Shown here piece by piece: positions 16,946 to 26,643 of a stretch of 64,000 nucleotides of DNA. This DNA is from Lachnospiraceae bacterium AB2028. Its GTDB lineage: Bacteria > Bacillota > Clostridia > Lachnospirales > Lachnospiraceae. The position numbers were made by a program, and so were the translations under genes. Where the stretch lies: positions 1 through 64,000 of the forward strand of contig JHYJ01000008.1 of the NCBI GenBank assembly GCA_000621425.1, written 5' to 3'. The notes below the pieces were generated by a model. That model worked only from the letters and a program-made list of their open reading frames with translations, did not search any database and was not told the DNA's origin. How positions within the stretch are numbered: position 1 is the first letter of the stretch; every line of letters begins with the position of its first letter.

Positions 16946-18655
16946 TTAATTTTGTGACTCGTATATTTCCCTGTACACAGAGCAGTTTTCTAAAAGCTCT
17001 TCATGGGTTCCCTGCCCCACTACCCTGCCTTCATCTAAAACGATTATCTTATCCGCATGCATTATGGATGCGGTACGCTGTGAAACAATAAACACCGTGG
17101 GTGCCGGTTCCATTGTCTTCAGATTCTTTCTGAGCGCTGCATCAGTTGCATAATCAAGCGCTGATGTACTGTCATCCAATATGAGTATCCCCGGTTTCTT
17201 AAGCAGCGCCCTTGCTATACATAAACGCTGTCGCTGTCCGCCTGAAAAATCAGTTCCGTCATGGGATACCATATAATCCAGCGCGCCCTCCTTACCCTTT
17301 ACTATCTCGTAAGCCTCTGCCGTTTTCAGCGCATCGTAAATCTCATCATCTGAAATTTTATCTGATCCCAAAATCATATTTTTTCTGATGCTCCCCGAAA
17401 GCAGTACTGATTTCTGCGATACCACAGCAATCCGCTTTCTCAGTGAGCTGTATTTATATTCCCTTACATCAGTACCGTCCACTCTAATGCTCCCGTCACA
17501 GACATCATAAAATCTCGATATAAGATTAATAAGCGTAGTCTTTCCTGAACCTGTACCGCCTATCACGCCAACAGTCTCTCCGGGCATAACGGAAAATGTT
17601 ATTCCTTCAATAGCCTTCTCATTTGAGTTGCCATACCTTACAGCACAGTCTTCAAAGTCTACCCTGCAGGCGTCACCTGACCATTCCTTATCCAATGTAC
17701 CTTCTGTCATTGATGATTTGGTATTTAACAGCGCCGCTATCCTGTCGGCACAGGCTAAAGACCTTGTGATCAGTACGATCATGTTTGCAAGCTTGATAAG
17801 CTCCACAAGTATCTGTGACATGTAATTTATGAGTGCAACAACAGAGCCCTGGGTAAGCGCTCCCGTATCCACACTCACTGCACCGCTCCATATAAGCCAT
17901 ACAGTAGCTGCGTTTATCATTACGAATGTCACAGGGTTCATAAGCGCTGATATCTTACCTGTTTTCAGCTGAAGCTGCACAAGATCACCATTTGCGTCTG
18001 AAAACTCTTCCTGCATGCTGTTTTCCAGGCCAAAGGCACGGATAACGCGCACACCGTTTAAAGAACTCCGCAGTGATAAGGTGACCTTGTCCAGCTTTCC
18101 CTGAACACTTCTGTGCATAGGGGCCGTGATGAACATCACGCCATATACCACGACTGCCAGAAGGAACACTGTCAGCACAAATATCCCTGCCGCCTTCAGG
18201 TCAATAAAGAAAGACATGATGACTGCACCGAATACAACAAAGGGTGAACGGAGCAGAAGACGGAGGCTCATGTTTATCCCGTTCTGCAGGGTATTTATAT
18301 CACCGGTCATTCTTGTGATCATTGTGGATGTGCCGATATTATCGATCTCAGAATATGAAAGAGACATTATATTTTTGAATACATCACGCTTGATAGCAGC
18401 GGATGCAAAAACCGCAGCCTTGGCAGAAAAATACTGCGCGGCCAGCGAACACACAAGGCCAATAAGACCAAGCGCCACCATCAACGCACCGTTCTTAATG
18501 ATGTAGCCCGCATCCTTATCTGCCACGCCTATATCTATGATCCGGCGTACCAGCAGAGGAATAAAAAGCTCAAATGAGGCTTCGAGCAGTTTGAACAACG
18601 GCCCAAGCACACATTCGAGCTTATAGTTTTTCAGATATTTTAATAAATGTTTCAA
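16946..18655 (-). CDS. ABC exporter, ATPase-permease, degenerate-site subunit
   Basis: This 569-residue protein is the partner of the downstream exporter. Walker A is GGTGSGKTT (near 368) and the signature FSGGQRQR (near 470). After Walker B the catalytic glutamate is aspartate (LILDDSTSALD) and the switch histidine is glutamine (VSQRTASI), the usual signs of the degenerate site of a heterodimer. The start is TTG, overlapping the stop codon of the DJ-1 gene (TTGA), so its translation is probably coupled to that gene. No independent ribosome binding site is visible. Confidence 0.9.
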   Translation of the reverse strand: MKHLLKYLKNYKLECVLGPLFKLLEASFELFIPLLVRRIIDIGVADKDAGYIIKNGALMVALGLIGLVCSLAAQYFSAKAAVFASAAIKRDVFKNIMSLSYSEIDNIGTSTMITRMTGDINTLQNGINMSLRLLLRSPFVVFGAVIMSFFIDLKAAGIFVLTVFLLAVVVYGVMFITAPMHRSVQGKLDKVTLSLRSSLNGVRVIRAFGLENSMQEEFSDANGDLVQLQLKTGKISALMNPVTFVMINAATVWLIWSGAVSVDTGALTQGSVVALINYMSQILVELIKLANMIVLITRSLACADRIAALLNTKSSMTEGTLDKEWSGDACRVDFEDCAVRYGNSNEKAIEGITFSVMPGETVGVIGGTGSGKTTLINLISRFYDVCDGSIRVDGTDVREYKYSSLRKRIAVVSQKSVLLSGSIRKNMILGSDKISDDEIYDALKTAEAYEIVKGKEGALDYMVSHDGTDFSGGQRQRLCIARALLKKPGILILDDSTSALDYATDAALRKNLKTMEPAPTVFIVSQRTASIMHADKIIVLDEGRVVGQGTHEELLENCSVYREIYESQN

Positions 18656-19206
18656 AATCCGGGTACCATTACGGATGCGGCTATCTTATCAGCATTAGCC
18701 TTATCCGTAAGCACTTCCAAAAGCTTTAAGCCGAAATCAACGCTTGTTCCCATTCCCCTGGAAGTTATTATATTTCCTGATACCACAACACTGTCGGTAA
18801 GCTTGTTTGCTCCTTCAAGAGCCGCTTCCATACCTCCGTAGCAGGTTGCATCATGACCTTTAAGGATTCCCATCCTGCCGAGTATGGTAGGTGCCGCACA
18901 TATGGCTGCGATATATTTCCCTGACTCGTTAAACTCAGCGATCTTGTCGGTAAGGGCTTTGCAGGCCTCAAGATTCTGATGGCCCAGCTTTCCGCCGGGA
19001 AGAACTATCATATCCACGCTATCGAAATCAAGCTCGGAAATCTTTATATCAGATTTGATGTCGATATTGTGGGATCCGTGTATCGTAAGATCATCGCTTA
19101 TGGAAACAGTAACCGTATCGATGCCGCCCCTGCGAAGTATATCCACAGGCGTCAGTGCTTCAATTTCTTCAAATCCGTCTGCAAAGAAAATCGCAACCTT
19201 GCTCAT
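18652..19206 (-). CDS. DJ-1/PfpI (YajL-like) family protein
   Basis: The 184-residue protein has the DJ-1 fold signature: the conserved acidic stretch DGFEEIE (10-16), GG at the nucleophile-adjacent loop (LPGGKLG, 69-75), and the reactive cysteine C103 in AAICAAPT. Members act as chaperones, glyoxalases or deglycases; which applies cannot be told from sequence. A strong AAAGGAG site precedes the ATG. The gene overlaps the ABC exporter start, forming one unit. The structured intergenic region 19250-19382 lies directly upstream. Confidence 0.9.
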   Translation of the reverse strand: MSKVAIFFADGFEEIEALTPVDILRRGGIDTVTVSISDDLTIHGSHNIDIKSDIKISELDFDSVDMIVLPGGKLGHQNLEACKALTDKIAEFNESGKYIAAICAAPTILGRMGILKGHDATCYGGMEAALEGANKLTDSVVVSGNIITSRGMGTSVDFGLKLLEVLTDKANADKIAASVMVPGF

Positions 19207-19249
19207 ATGCTGCTCCTTTCGTAGAAAAAAAATTCTTTTTACATTTTAT

Positions 19250-19382
19250 ACGAATTACTTCGCAATTCGTCCCTGCATTCGCAATCCGTGGGGTTCCCCC
19301 ACTACTTGCTCATGCAGGGGTGCGCCCAAAGTAATTTGCGCCATTGCAAACAAGTTTGCATGGCGCCATTCACTTTTGGCGC
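19250..19382. repeat. Cluster of three inverted repeats between dapL and the DJ-1 gene
   Basis: Three palindromes lie end to end. The first is ACGAATT with AATTCGT (19250-19256, 19264-19270). The second is CCCTGCAT with ATGCAGGG (19271-19278, 19312-19319) enclosing GTGGGG/CCCCAC (19288-19293, 19297-19302). The third is a ~30-bp imperfect arm on each side of an AA loop (19322-19351, 19354-19382). The third stem follows the dapL stop codon by 6 bp and could end or stabilise that transcript, though there is no clear U-run. The overall design resembles a miniature repeat element or a folded RNA. No copy is seen elsewhere in the window. Confidence 0.7.
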
Positions 19383-19388
19383 TTAAAA

Positions 19389-20603
19389 TTACATCTTTTT
19401 AATCCTGTCAATAGCCTCTACTGTATTCTCGTAGCTGCCGAATGCAGTCAGGCGGAAATAGTGCTCACCGCTGGGACCGAAACCGGATCCGGGTGTACCT
19501 ACTACATTGGCTTCCGCAAGAAGCTTGTCGAAGAACTCCCAACTAGTCATATTGTCAGGTGTCCTGAGCCAGATGTAAGGTGCATTCACGCCGCCATATA
19601 CTTCATAGCCTGCTTCCTTAAGGCCGTTAGAAATGTAAGCGGCATTTCTCATATAGTAAGCTACCTGTTCTGCAAGCTGTTTCTTTCCTTCTGCGGAATA
19701 AACAGCCTCGCCTGCTTTCTGGATGATGTAAGGCGCACCGTTATACTTTGTACCATGGCGTCTTGCCCAGAGTGAATGGAGCTGAACATCACCGCACTTA
19801 AGATCCTTAGGTATTACGGTATAGCCGAGACGGACACCTGTGAAGCCTGCATTCTTTGAGAATGAATGAATCTCAATTGCACAGGTTCTTGCGCCTTCAC
19901 ACTCATATATGCTGTGAGGAATATTATCTTCGCTGATGTATGCTTCATAAGCAGCATCATAAATGATAACTGCCCCAACTTTATTTGCGTAATCAACCCA
20001 CTCCTGAAGGGCAGATTTTGTTATTACTCCGCCGGTAGGATTGTTAGGGAAGCAGAGATAGATAATGTCAGGTGTCTCTGCGGGAATCTCAGGCATGAAG
20101 TTGTTCTCTGCCGTGCAGGGCATATAGATCACATCAGACCATGTCTCGCTTGCCTCATCAAATACTCCGGTCCTGCCTGCCATAACATTGGTATCAACAT
20201 ACACAGGATAAACAGGATCGCAGACTGCAACCTTGCATTCCTTTGCAAATATCTCCTGGATATTTCCGCAGTCTCCCTTAGCTCCGTCAGAGATAAATAT
20301 CTCATCGTCTGCTATATCGCAGCCCCTTGCCCTATAATCATTCTCCGCTGCAGCTTTTCTTAAGAATTCATATCCAAGGTCCGGTGCATAGCCATGGAAA
20401 GTCTCTGCATCAGCCATTTCATCAACAGCCTTGTGAAGGGCATCTATAAGAACCGGTGCCAGGGGCTGCGTAACATCACCTATGGACAGTCTTATTATCT
20501 TCTTGTCAGGATTTGCAGCCTGAAATGCCTTTTGCTTGTTTGCTACTGTTGAAAACAGGTAGCTTCCGCGCAGTTTTAAGTAGTCTGAATTAGCCTTGAA
20601 CAT
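19389..20603 (-). CDS. dapL: LL-diaminopimelate aminotransferase DapL
   Basis: DapL turns tetrahydrodipicolinate directly into LL-diaminopimelate with glutamate as donor, bypassing the acylated pathway. The 404-residue protein starts with the DapL-type segment LKLRGSYLF, has GDVTQPLAP near 43-51, YAPDLGYEFLR near 72, FPNNPTGG near 185, and the PLP lysine in SFSKNAGFTGVRLG near 246. It is a class I/II PLP aminotransferase of standard DapL length. AAAGGAGAG precedes the ATG. The epimerase dapF lies upstream, giving the last two steps to meso-diaminopimelate together. Confidence 0.95.
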   Translation of the reverse strand: MFKANSDYLKLRGSYLFSTVANKQKAFQAANPDKKIIRLSIGDVTQPLAPVLIDALHKAVDEMADAETFHGYAPDLGYEFLRKAAAENDYRARGCDIADDEIFISDGAKGDCGNIQEIFAKECKVAVCDPVYPVYVDTNVMAGRTGVFDEASETWSDVIYMPCTAENNFMPEIPAETPDIIYLCFPNNPTGGVITKSALQEWVDYANKVGAVIIYDAAYEAYISEDNIPHSIYECEGARTCAIEIHSFSKNAGFTGVRLGYTVIPKDLKCGDVQLHSLWARRHGTKYNGAPYIIQKAGEAVYSAEGKKQLAEQVAYYMRNAAYISNGLKEAGYEVYGGVNAPYIWLRTPDNMTSWEFFDKLLAEANVVGTPGSGFGPSGEHYFRLTAFGSYENTVEAIDRIKKM

Positions 20604-20693
20604 TTTTCTCTCCTTTTCTTATGTATGCCTGTATATCATTTTTAATAATTAACGCTGGTTGATTTGCGGCAACATTTACCACTGATCCTTAAA

Positions 20694-21536
20694 TCAGATT
20701 TCAACGTCACCTTCGAATACGAACTTTGCCGGGCCGGTCATATAGATATTGTTATCTGACTCACGCCATTCAACATTTATCACGCCACCTTTAAGCTTAG
20801 CATCCACTTTCCTGCCGGTCTTACCGTTCAGGATGCAGGCTGTCACGGATGCGCAGGCGCCGGTACCGCAGGCTAAGGTTTCTCCCGTACCTCTCTCCCA
20901 AACACGCATATCGATGTGGCTTTCATCCACCACTTTGACAAACTCAACATTTATGTTATTCGGGAAACGCTCATGACACTCTATCACAGGTCCATCCTGT
21001 TCCAAAGGTACGGTCTCCGTATCATCCGTAAAAATGACTGCATGGGGATTTCCCATTGAAACACAGGTTATCCTGTATGTTTTTGAGTCTATCGCCAAAG
21101 GACAGTCAATAAGCACTGAATCACCGGGTGTCTCAGGTACAGCAGGTATCTTTTCCGGTACAAGGATCGGTGCGCCCATATTGACAGTAACCGTTTCCAC
21201 CTTATCATCCTTAAGATGCAGGTCCACAGTTCGTGTAACACCGAAGCTTTCTATAGTCAGGGGATTGCTCTTTGAAAGTCCCTTGTCATGAATATACTTT
21301 GCCACGCACCTGATGCCGTTTCCGCACATCTCGGATCTTGATCCGTCAGCATTGTACATCTCCATTTCGAACTCGGCATCCTTACCGGGATTGATGAAGA
21401 TTATACCGTCTCCGCCTACTCCGAAATTTCTGTCGCTGAGTTTCCTTGCAAGGCCGGGCTTGTCCTCTACTTTCTCTTTACTGCCGTCAATGTAGATATA
21501 ATCATTCCCGCAGCCTTCCATTTTCGTAAAATGCAT
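20694..21536 (-). CDS. dapF: Diaminopimelate epimerase DapF
   Basis: DapF interconverts LL- and meso-diaminopimelate, feeding lysine and peptidoglycan. The 280-residue protein opens with FTKMEGCGNDYIYID. Both catalytic cysteines are present: C71 in EMCGNGIRC and the one in LACGTGACAS near 220. A strong GGAAGGAGGGGG site precedes the ATG. It sits between glnA (21 bp upstream) and dapL (90 bp downstream), linking nitrogen assimilation with wall precursor synthesis. Confidence 0.96.
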   Translation of the reverse strand: MHFTKMEGCGNDYIYIDGSKEKVEDKPGLARKLSDRNFGVGGDGIIFINPGKDAEFEMEMYNADGSRSEMCGNGIRCVAKYIHDKGLSKSNPLTIESFGVTRTVDLHLKDDKVETVTVNMGAPILVPEKIPAVPETPGDSVLIDCPLAIDSKTYRITCVSMGNPHAVIFTDDTETVPLEQDGPVIECHERFPNNINVEFVKVVDESHIDMRVWERGTGETLACGTGACASVTACILNGKTGRKVDAKLKGGVINVEWRESDNNIYMTGPAKFVFEGDVEI

Positions 21537-21557
21537 AGTCCCCCTCCTTCCGTATGG

Positions 21558-22889
21558 TTAGTACTTGTATAGATACCTGTCAGTCTCCCACTGGGTAACC
21601 TGCTCGCTGTATTCAGCCCACTCTCTCTTCTTTCCGCTGATATACAAAGGTGCAACATGGGGACCGAGAGCAGCTTTTATCAGTTCATCCTTTTCCAGCT
21701 CTTCCACTGCATCCAGCAGATTTGAAGGAAGAGTTTCTATCTTGTACTTTTTGCGTTCCTTCTCAGTAAGCTCAAAAATATTCTTATTCACAGCTTCAGG
21801 GGGCTCGATCTTGTTCTTTATTCCGTCAAGTCCTGCCTGTAAGCATATAGCTATTGCAAGATAAGGATTGGCAGCTGAATCAGGACTCCTTAATTCCACC
21901 CTGGTACCTTCGCCCCTTGCTGAAGGTATACGGATAAGCGGACTGCGGTTCTTGCTGCTCCATGCAATATGCACGGGTGCCTCATATCCAGGAACAAGAC
22001 GCTTGTATGAATTTACAAGTGGGTTCAGTATAGCTGTCATACCTTTCATGTGCTTCATGAGTCCGCCTATAAAATAATATGCCTCTTTGCTGAGGCCATA
22101 CTCATCCTTTGGATCCTGGAATATATTCTTTCCGCCCTTTGAAAGGGAAAGATTAAGATGCATGCCGGATCCTGCAGTTCCGTACTTGGGCTTAGGCATG
22201 AAAGTTGCATGCTGTCCATGACGCCTTGCGATAGTCTTTACAGCAAGCTTGAAAGTCATGATGTTGTCGGCAGTCTTCAGGGCCTCATCATACCTGAAAT
22301 CTATCTCATGCTGTGCAGGCGCACACTCATGGTGGGATGCCTCGATATCAAATCCCATTTCCTCAAGAGTAAGTACCATGTCACGTCTTGCATTCTCACC
22401 AAAATCCACGGGACCAAGATCAAAGTATCCGGCGCGCTCATATGCTACCGTCGTAGGCTGTGCATTTTCATCCGTCTGGAAAAGGAAGAATTCACACTCA
22501 GGTCCCACATTGAGAGTGTATCCCATATCGGCAGCTTCCTTTATGGCACGCCTTAGGATATAACGTGGATCGCCGATGAAAGGCTGTCCGTCAGTACCGT
22601 ATACATCACAGATAAGCCTTGCAACTTTTCCGTGCTGGGGACGCCAGGGGAATATCTCTAAGGTATCCGGATCCGGATGAAGGTACATATCTGATTCTTC
22701 TATACGGGCAAATCCGTCTATGGAAGAACCGTCAAACATGCATTTGTTTTCGAGTGCGTTTTTCAGATGTCCGGAAGTGATTGCAATATTCTTAAGATTG
22801 CCGAAAACATCGGTAAACTGCAATCTTATGAACTCAACATTTTCTTCTTCCGCAATACGGAGGACATCCTCCTTTGTGTATCTGGCCAT
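21558..22889 (-). CDS. glnA: Glutamine synthetase, type I
   Basis: GlnA makes glutamine from glutamate, ammonia and ATP. The 443-residue length matches the GSI-alpha form of Firmicutes, which is regulated by feedback inhibition rather than adenylylation. Conserved segments include MFDGSSIDGF near 50, GPECEFFLF near 130, HECAPAQHEID near 195, and NRSPLIRIP near 315. AAAAAGGAGAAAGAG precedes the ATG. It follows the acetyltransferase gene by 14 bp. No glnR or TnrA-type operator is visible in the short gap. Confidence 0.96.
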   Translation of the reverse strand: MARYTKEDVLRIAEEENVEFIRLQFTDVFGNLKNIAITSGHLKNALENKCMFDGSSIDGFARIEESDMYLHPDPDTLEIFPWRPQHGKVARLICDVYGTDGQPFIGDPRYILRRAIKEAADMGYTLNVGPECEFFLFQTDENAQPTTVAYERAGYFDLGPVDFGENARRDMVLTLEEMGFDIEASHHECAPAQHEIDFRYDEALKTADNIMTFKLAVKTIARRHGQHATFMPKPKYGTAGSGMHLNLSLSKGGKNIFQDPKDEYGLSKEAYYFIGGLMKHMKGMTAILNPLVNSYKRLVPGYEAPVHIAWSSKNRSPLIRIPSARGEGTRVELRSPDSAANPYLAIAICLQAGLDGIKNKIEPPEAVNKNIFELTEKERKKYKIETLPSNLLDAVEELEKDELIKAALGPHVAPLYISGKKREWAEYSEQVTQWETDRYLYKY

Positions 22890-22903
22890 CTCTTTCTCCT
22901 TTT

Positions 22904-23521
22904 TTATGATTTTAATAAAGCCCTTAACCCTGATAATAAATCTTCCATGCTATCCACAGGTCCGCTTTTTTTCATCGGCAGATATGTCACACCACAATTT
23001 ACCTGAAAACTGTCAGTAGCGATAAATCCGAGTTTCCTGTAAAAACCGACTGCATTCGGTGCAGAGTTTACTGTAACAGATCCGTCACTTAGCCGATTAT
23101 AGCGGTAATCCTCATCTTTATCCCTATCCAGCCTTGCATCCTCACCGTCAGGTCTTAAAAAATCTATCGCACGGTCGACTAGCCTGGTTCCGATTCCTGA
23201 ATAGTGAAGGCCGGTCTTAACAAATAATAACGAGATGAAATTATTTTCTCTCATGGATATCATCCCGACTATCCGTTCTTCATCACTTATATCATCTTTG
23301 CATAAAGCTACAAAGACCGGATATTTTCCGCGAAGGAAATGTTGTCTTAACGCCTCATCAGTTATAAATTCCAGGAAACTGTCCGTTCCTTCCTTGCCAT
23401 AATCTTCTGCATGGAATTCTTTAAAAACCGACCATACGAGATGCATTATTTCATCCCATTCCTCAGGCTTTGCGGCCCTTATGGTAATGTCCGACTCTTT
23501 CTTTTTGCTTTCCGTCTCCAC
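22904..23521 (-). CDS. GNAT-family N-acetyltransferase
   Basis: The 205-residue protein has the GNAT pattern: ITIRAAKPEEWDEIMHLV at the N-terminus, then FVALCKDD and MISMRENNFISLLFVK, the acetyl-CoA loop in GIGTRLVDRAIDFL, and FYRKLGF near the end. The substrate is unknown. Translation starts at GTG (23521), two bases after the stop of the upstream small gene, so the two are likely coupled. The family call is firm; a specific role is not. Confidence 0.85.
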   Translation of the reverse strand: METESKKKESDITIRAAKPEEWDEIMHLVWSVFKEFHAEDYGKEGTDSFLEFITDEALRQHFLRGKYPVFVALCKDDISDEERIVGMISMRENNFISLLFVKTGLHYSGIGTRLVDRAIDFLRPDGEDARLDRDKDEDYRYNRLSDGSVTVNSAPNAVGFYRKLGFIATDSFQVNCGVTYLPMKKSGPVDSMEDLLSGLRALLKS

Positions 23522-23523
23522 AC

Positions 23524-23754
23524 CTAATCACCAAGATTTTGATTTAAAGCGCCATACTCGGCATTTTTCTCATCCTGCATCTGCTGCAAGGTATCCCCCA
23601 GCTCCTGGGCATGAGCCTCACCGGACGAAACCTGCTGCATTGTCTTATTGTACTCATCAACCGTCTGTTTCGATGACCACACCATTATAATGACCGTGAC
23701 CAGAACGGAAACTATCAGTATCACAAGAAAAATGCCGGTACCTTTTTTATCCAT
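23524..23754 (-). CDS. Small single-pass membrane protein
   Basis: The 76-residue protein has a short basic start, one membrane segment (about 8-26, GIFLVILIVSVLVTVIIMV) and a polar Gln/Glu-rich helix (residues 30-70) likely to form a coiled coil. I do not recognise it. AAGGAGCATT precedes the ATG. It lies between metG and the GNAT gene in one operon, 28 bp after metG. The topology resembles small scaffold or DivIC-like proteins, but no family is claimed. Confidence 0.65.
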   Translation of the reverse strand: MDKKGTGIFLVILIVSVLVTVIIMVWSSKQTVDEYNKTMQQVSSGEAHAQELGDTLQQMQDEKNAEYGALNQNLGD

Positions 23755-23782
23755 AAGAATGCTCCTTATGTTAAATGCTCAA

Positions 23783-25783
23783 TCAGCCGATCTCGCTTCC
23801 GCTCTCGACATCGGTCTCAGGTGTCATAAGTACTACATTTCCTTCGGAATCCTCTGCACAGAGAAGCATTCCTTCGGAGTCAAGCCCTGCCATTTTTGCA
23901 GGCTTTAGGTTAAGCAGTACCATTACCTTTTTACCAACCATCTGCTCCGGCGAATACCATGCCTTTATTCCGGAAAGAATCTGCTTTGTGGTATCACCGA
24001 TCTTAACCTGTGAGCAGAGAAGCTTCTTGGACTTAGGAACTTCCTCACATTTAACGATCTCACCTACCACAAACTGGCACTTTGCGAAATCATCATAAGA
24101 TATCTGCTCCTTAAGCTCCACATGTATGTCTTTCACATCATCTCCAACTGCTGTTCCGCCTGCTGCCGCACTGGGAGCCTCAGCAGCACCTTCAGCCTGC
24201 TTTCTGCTCTCATAGAGTGCATCTGCCTTTTCCGTGATCTCCTTTATGTCAAGCCTTGCAAAAAGGATCTCAGGCTCAGCTGTTACTTTAGTTCCGTTAG
24301 CAATACCGCCGAATTCACCAAGCTCATCAAAGTCACGAAGCTTACAGTTAAGCTCAGCAGCTATCTTCTCTGCTGTTTCAGGCATAAAGGGCTGTAAAAG
24401 GGATGCACCTGTAAGTATGCCCGTAGCAAGATTGTACATTACGGTTGAAAGCCTGTCCTTATTTGCCTCATCCTTTGCAAGTACCCAGGGCTCAGTCTCA
24501 TCAATGTACTTATTGCAACGCTTGAATACATTGAATATCTCCGTAAGGGAATCAGCCACGCGGAGAGTTTCCATCTTCTCCTCCACCTTAGCATAAGCAC
24601 CTGTGACAACAGCCTTTAAGTCATCATCTATTGCTTCGCTTGCGCCCTTGTCCTCAAGCACACCATCAAAATACTTGTTGCTCATGGAAACTGTACGCTT
24701 TACAAGGTTACCCAATGTATTTGCAAGGTCTGAATTTATACGCTCTACCAGAAGATCCCAGGAGATCTGTCCGTCATTATCAAAAGGCATCTCGTGAAGT
24801 ACGAAGTAACGTACCGCATCCACGCCGAAGAAATCCACAAGGTCATCTGCATAGAGAACATTTCCCTTGGATTTGCTCATCTTTCCATCGCCCTGAAGAA
24901 GCCAGGGATGACCAAATACCTGCTTGGGCAGAGGCTCGCCTAAAGCCATCAGGAAAATAGGCCAGTAAATCGTATGGAAACGGATGATATCCTTTCCGAT
25001 AAGGTGCAGGTCTGCCGGCCAGTTCTTTTTATACTGTTCAGTGGAATTTCCGTCCGTGTCATATCCGATACCGGTTATGTAGTTTGAAAGAGCGTCAAGC
25101 CATACATAAACTACATGGTCAGGATCGAAATCAACAGGAATACCCCACTTAAATGAAGTTCTGGATACACACAGATCCTGAAGTCCCGGAAGCAGAAAAT
25201 TGTTCATCATCTCATTCTTTCTTGCCACAGGCTGTATGAATTCCGGATGAGTATTTATATGCTCGATAAGGCGGTCAGCATACTTGCTCATCTTGAAGAA
25301 ATATGCTTCCTCCTTTGCCGGCTTTACTTCACGGCCGCAGTCAGGACACTTTCCGTCAACCAGCTGTCCCTGAGTCCAGAAAGATTCACAGGGAGTACAG
25401 TACAGCCCCTCATATGAGCTCTTATATATATCACCTTGATCATAGAAACGTTTGAACATCTTCTGAACCTGTTTCTCATGATAGTCATCCGTTGTACGAA
25501 TAAAGTAATCATATGAAGTGTTCATGAGATCCCAAATACGCTTGATCTCAGCAGCCGTTCCGTCAACAAATTCCTTAGGGGACTTATCAGCAGCCTTTGC
25601 CTTTTCCTCAATCTTCTGGCCATGCTCATCAGTACCCGTCTGGAACCATACATCATAGCCGTCTTTTCTCTTATATCTTGCGATTGCATCAGCAAGCACT
25701 ATCTCATAAGTGTTTCCGATATGCGGCTTTCCTGACGCATAAGCTATCGCTGTTGTAATATAATATCTTCCTTTATCCTGCAT
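23783..25783 (-). CDS. metG: Methionine-tRNA ligase MetG
   Basis: MetG charges tRNA-Met. The 666-residue protein has the HIGH-type motif HIGN (21-24), a zinc knuckle with CTPC and CPDC (near 127-150), and KMSKS near 304. Residues after about 560 form a tRNA-binding OB domain (YDDFAKCQFVVGEIVKCEEV). I chose the ATG at 25783, with GGGAGGAAC upstream, over one at 25798. No T-box is seen in the 80-bp upstream gap, so tRNA-responsive control here is unlikely. It is preceded by exonuclease III. Confidence 0.96.
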   Translation of the reverse strand: MQDKGRYYITTAIAYASGKPHIGNTYEIVLADAIARYKRKDGYDVWFQTGTDEHGQKIEEKAKAADKSPKEFVDGTAAEIKRIWDLMNTSYDYFIRTTDDYHEKQVQKMFKRFYDQGDIYKSSYEGLYCTPCESFWTQGQLVDGKCPDCGREVKPAKEEAYFFKMSKYADRLIEHINTHPEFIQPVARKNEMMNNFLLPGLQDLCVSRTSFKWGIPVDFDPDHVVYVWLDALSNYITGIGYDTDGNSTEQYKKNWPADLHLIGKDIIRFHTIYWPIFLMALGEPLPKQVFGHPWLLQGDGKMSKSKGNVLYADDLVDFFGVDAVRYFVLHEMPFDNDGQISWDLLVERINSDLANTLGNLVKRTVSMSNKYFDGVLEDKGASEAIDDDLKAVVTGAYAKVEEKMETLRVADSLTEIFNVFKRCNKYIDETEPWVLAKDEANKDRLSTVMYNLATGILTGASLLQPFMPETAEKIAAELNCKLRDFDELGEFGGIANGTKVTAEPEILFARLDIKEITEKADALYESRKQAEGAAEAPSAAAGGTAVGDDVKDIHVELKEQISYDDFAKCQFVVGEIVKCEEVPKSKKLLCSQVKIGDTTKQILSGIKAWYSPEQMVGKKVMVLLNLKPAKMAGLDSEGMLLCAEDSEGNVVLMTPETDVESGSEIG

Positions 25784-25863
25784 TGCAGTTCCTCCCAAAA
25801 TTATCTTTTTATTTTCAAAACCGGATAGTCATTTCTAACCTACCCATTTTAGCACAAACTCAT

Positions 25864-26619
25864 TTACAAATCTATCTCAAGCTCAACCGGGCAGTGATCC
25901 GAGCCCATTATATCACTGTGGATCTTCGCTTCTTTTATGGCAGATTTAAGTTTCTCGGATACCACAAAGTAATCGATACGCCATCCCGCGTTCCGCTCCC
26001 TTGCCTTCATCCTATAGGACCACCAGGAATATGCACCGGTGGTATCAGGATACAGATACCTGAAGGAATCCACAAAGCCTGCAGCCAGCACATCCGAGAA
26101 CTTTCCCCTCTCTTCGTCTGAAAAGCCGGCGTTCATATGGTTGGTTGAGGGATTCTTCAGGTCGATCTCCTCATGCGCCACATTCAGGTCTCCACAGTAA
26201 ATAACAGGTTTCTTCTTGTCCAGTTTCTTAATATAGCTTAAAAAATCATCCTCCCAGCACATTCGGTAGTCCAGCCTTTTCAGCCCGTCCTGTGAGTTCG
26301 GGACATACACTGTTATGAAATAAAACTTGTCGAACTCAAGAGTGATCACGCGCCCCTCATGGTCATGCTCCTCTACCCCTATGCCGTAGCTTACACTTAT
26401 TGGTTCTGTTTTACTGAATATCGCCGTGCCGGAATACCCCTTCTTTTCAGCATAATTCCAGTACTGATGGTAACCTTCAGTATCCAGTGACAGCTGACCT
26501 TCCTGCATCTTGGTCTCCTGAACGCAGAATATATCCGCATCCGCCTCATTAAAATACTCCATGAAGTTCTTGCCCACACAGGCTCTTAAACCATTTACGT
26601 TCCAGGATATAAATCTCAT
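25864..26619 (-). CDS. xthA: Exodeoxyribonuclease III / AP endonuclease
   Basis: The enzyme cuts abasic sites and digests one strand of duplex DNA from the 3' end in base excision repair. The 251-residue protein has the family landmarks: [14 protein letters not shown] at the start, the metal-binding glutamate in [10 protein letters not shown] near 34-43, [12 protein letters not shown] near 145, and [10 protein letters not shown] at the C-terminus with the catalytic aspartate-histidine pair. The start at 26619 has GGAGGGATGAC upstream and is preferred over 26637. The gene lies between clpA and metG. Confidence 0.95.
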   Translation of the reverse strand: MRFISWNVNGLRACVGKNFMEYFNEADADIFCVQETKMQEGQLSLDTEGYHQYWNYAEKKGYSGTAIFSKTEPISVSYGIGVEEHDHEGRVITLEFDKFYFITVYVPNSQDGLKRLDYRMCWEDDFLSYIKKLDKKKPVIYCGDLNVAHEEIDLKNPSTNHMNAGFSDEERGKFSDVLAAGFVDSFRYLYPDTTGAYSWWSYRMKARERNAGWRIDYFVVSEKLKSAIKEAKIHSDIMGSDHCPVELEIDL

Positions 26620-26643
26620 GTCATCCCTCCATGCCAAACACTA

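Noticed and set aside
25784-25863. Possible T-box riboswitch upstream of metG
   Set aside because: The gap is only 80 bp and shows no T-box motif or terminator/antiterminator pair.
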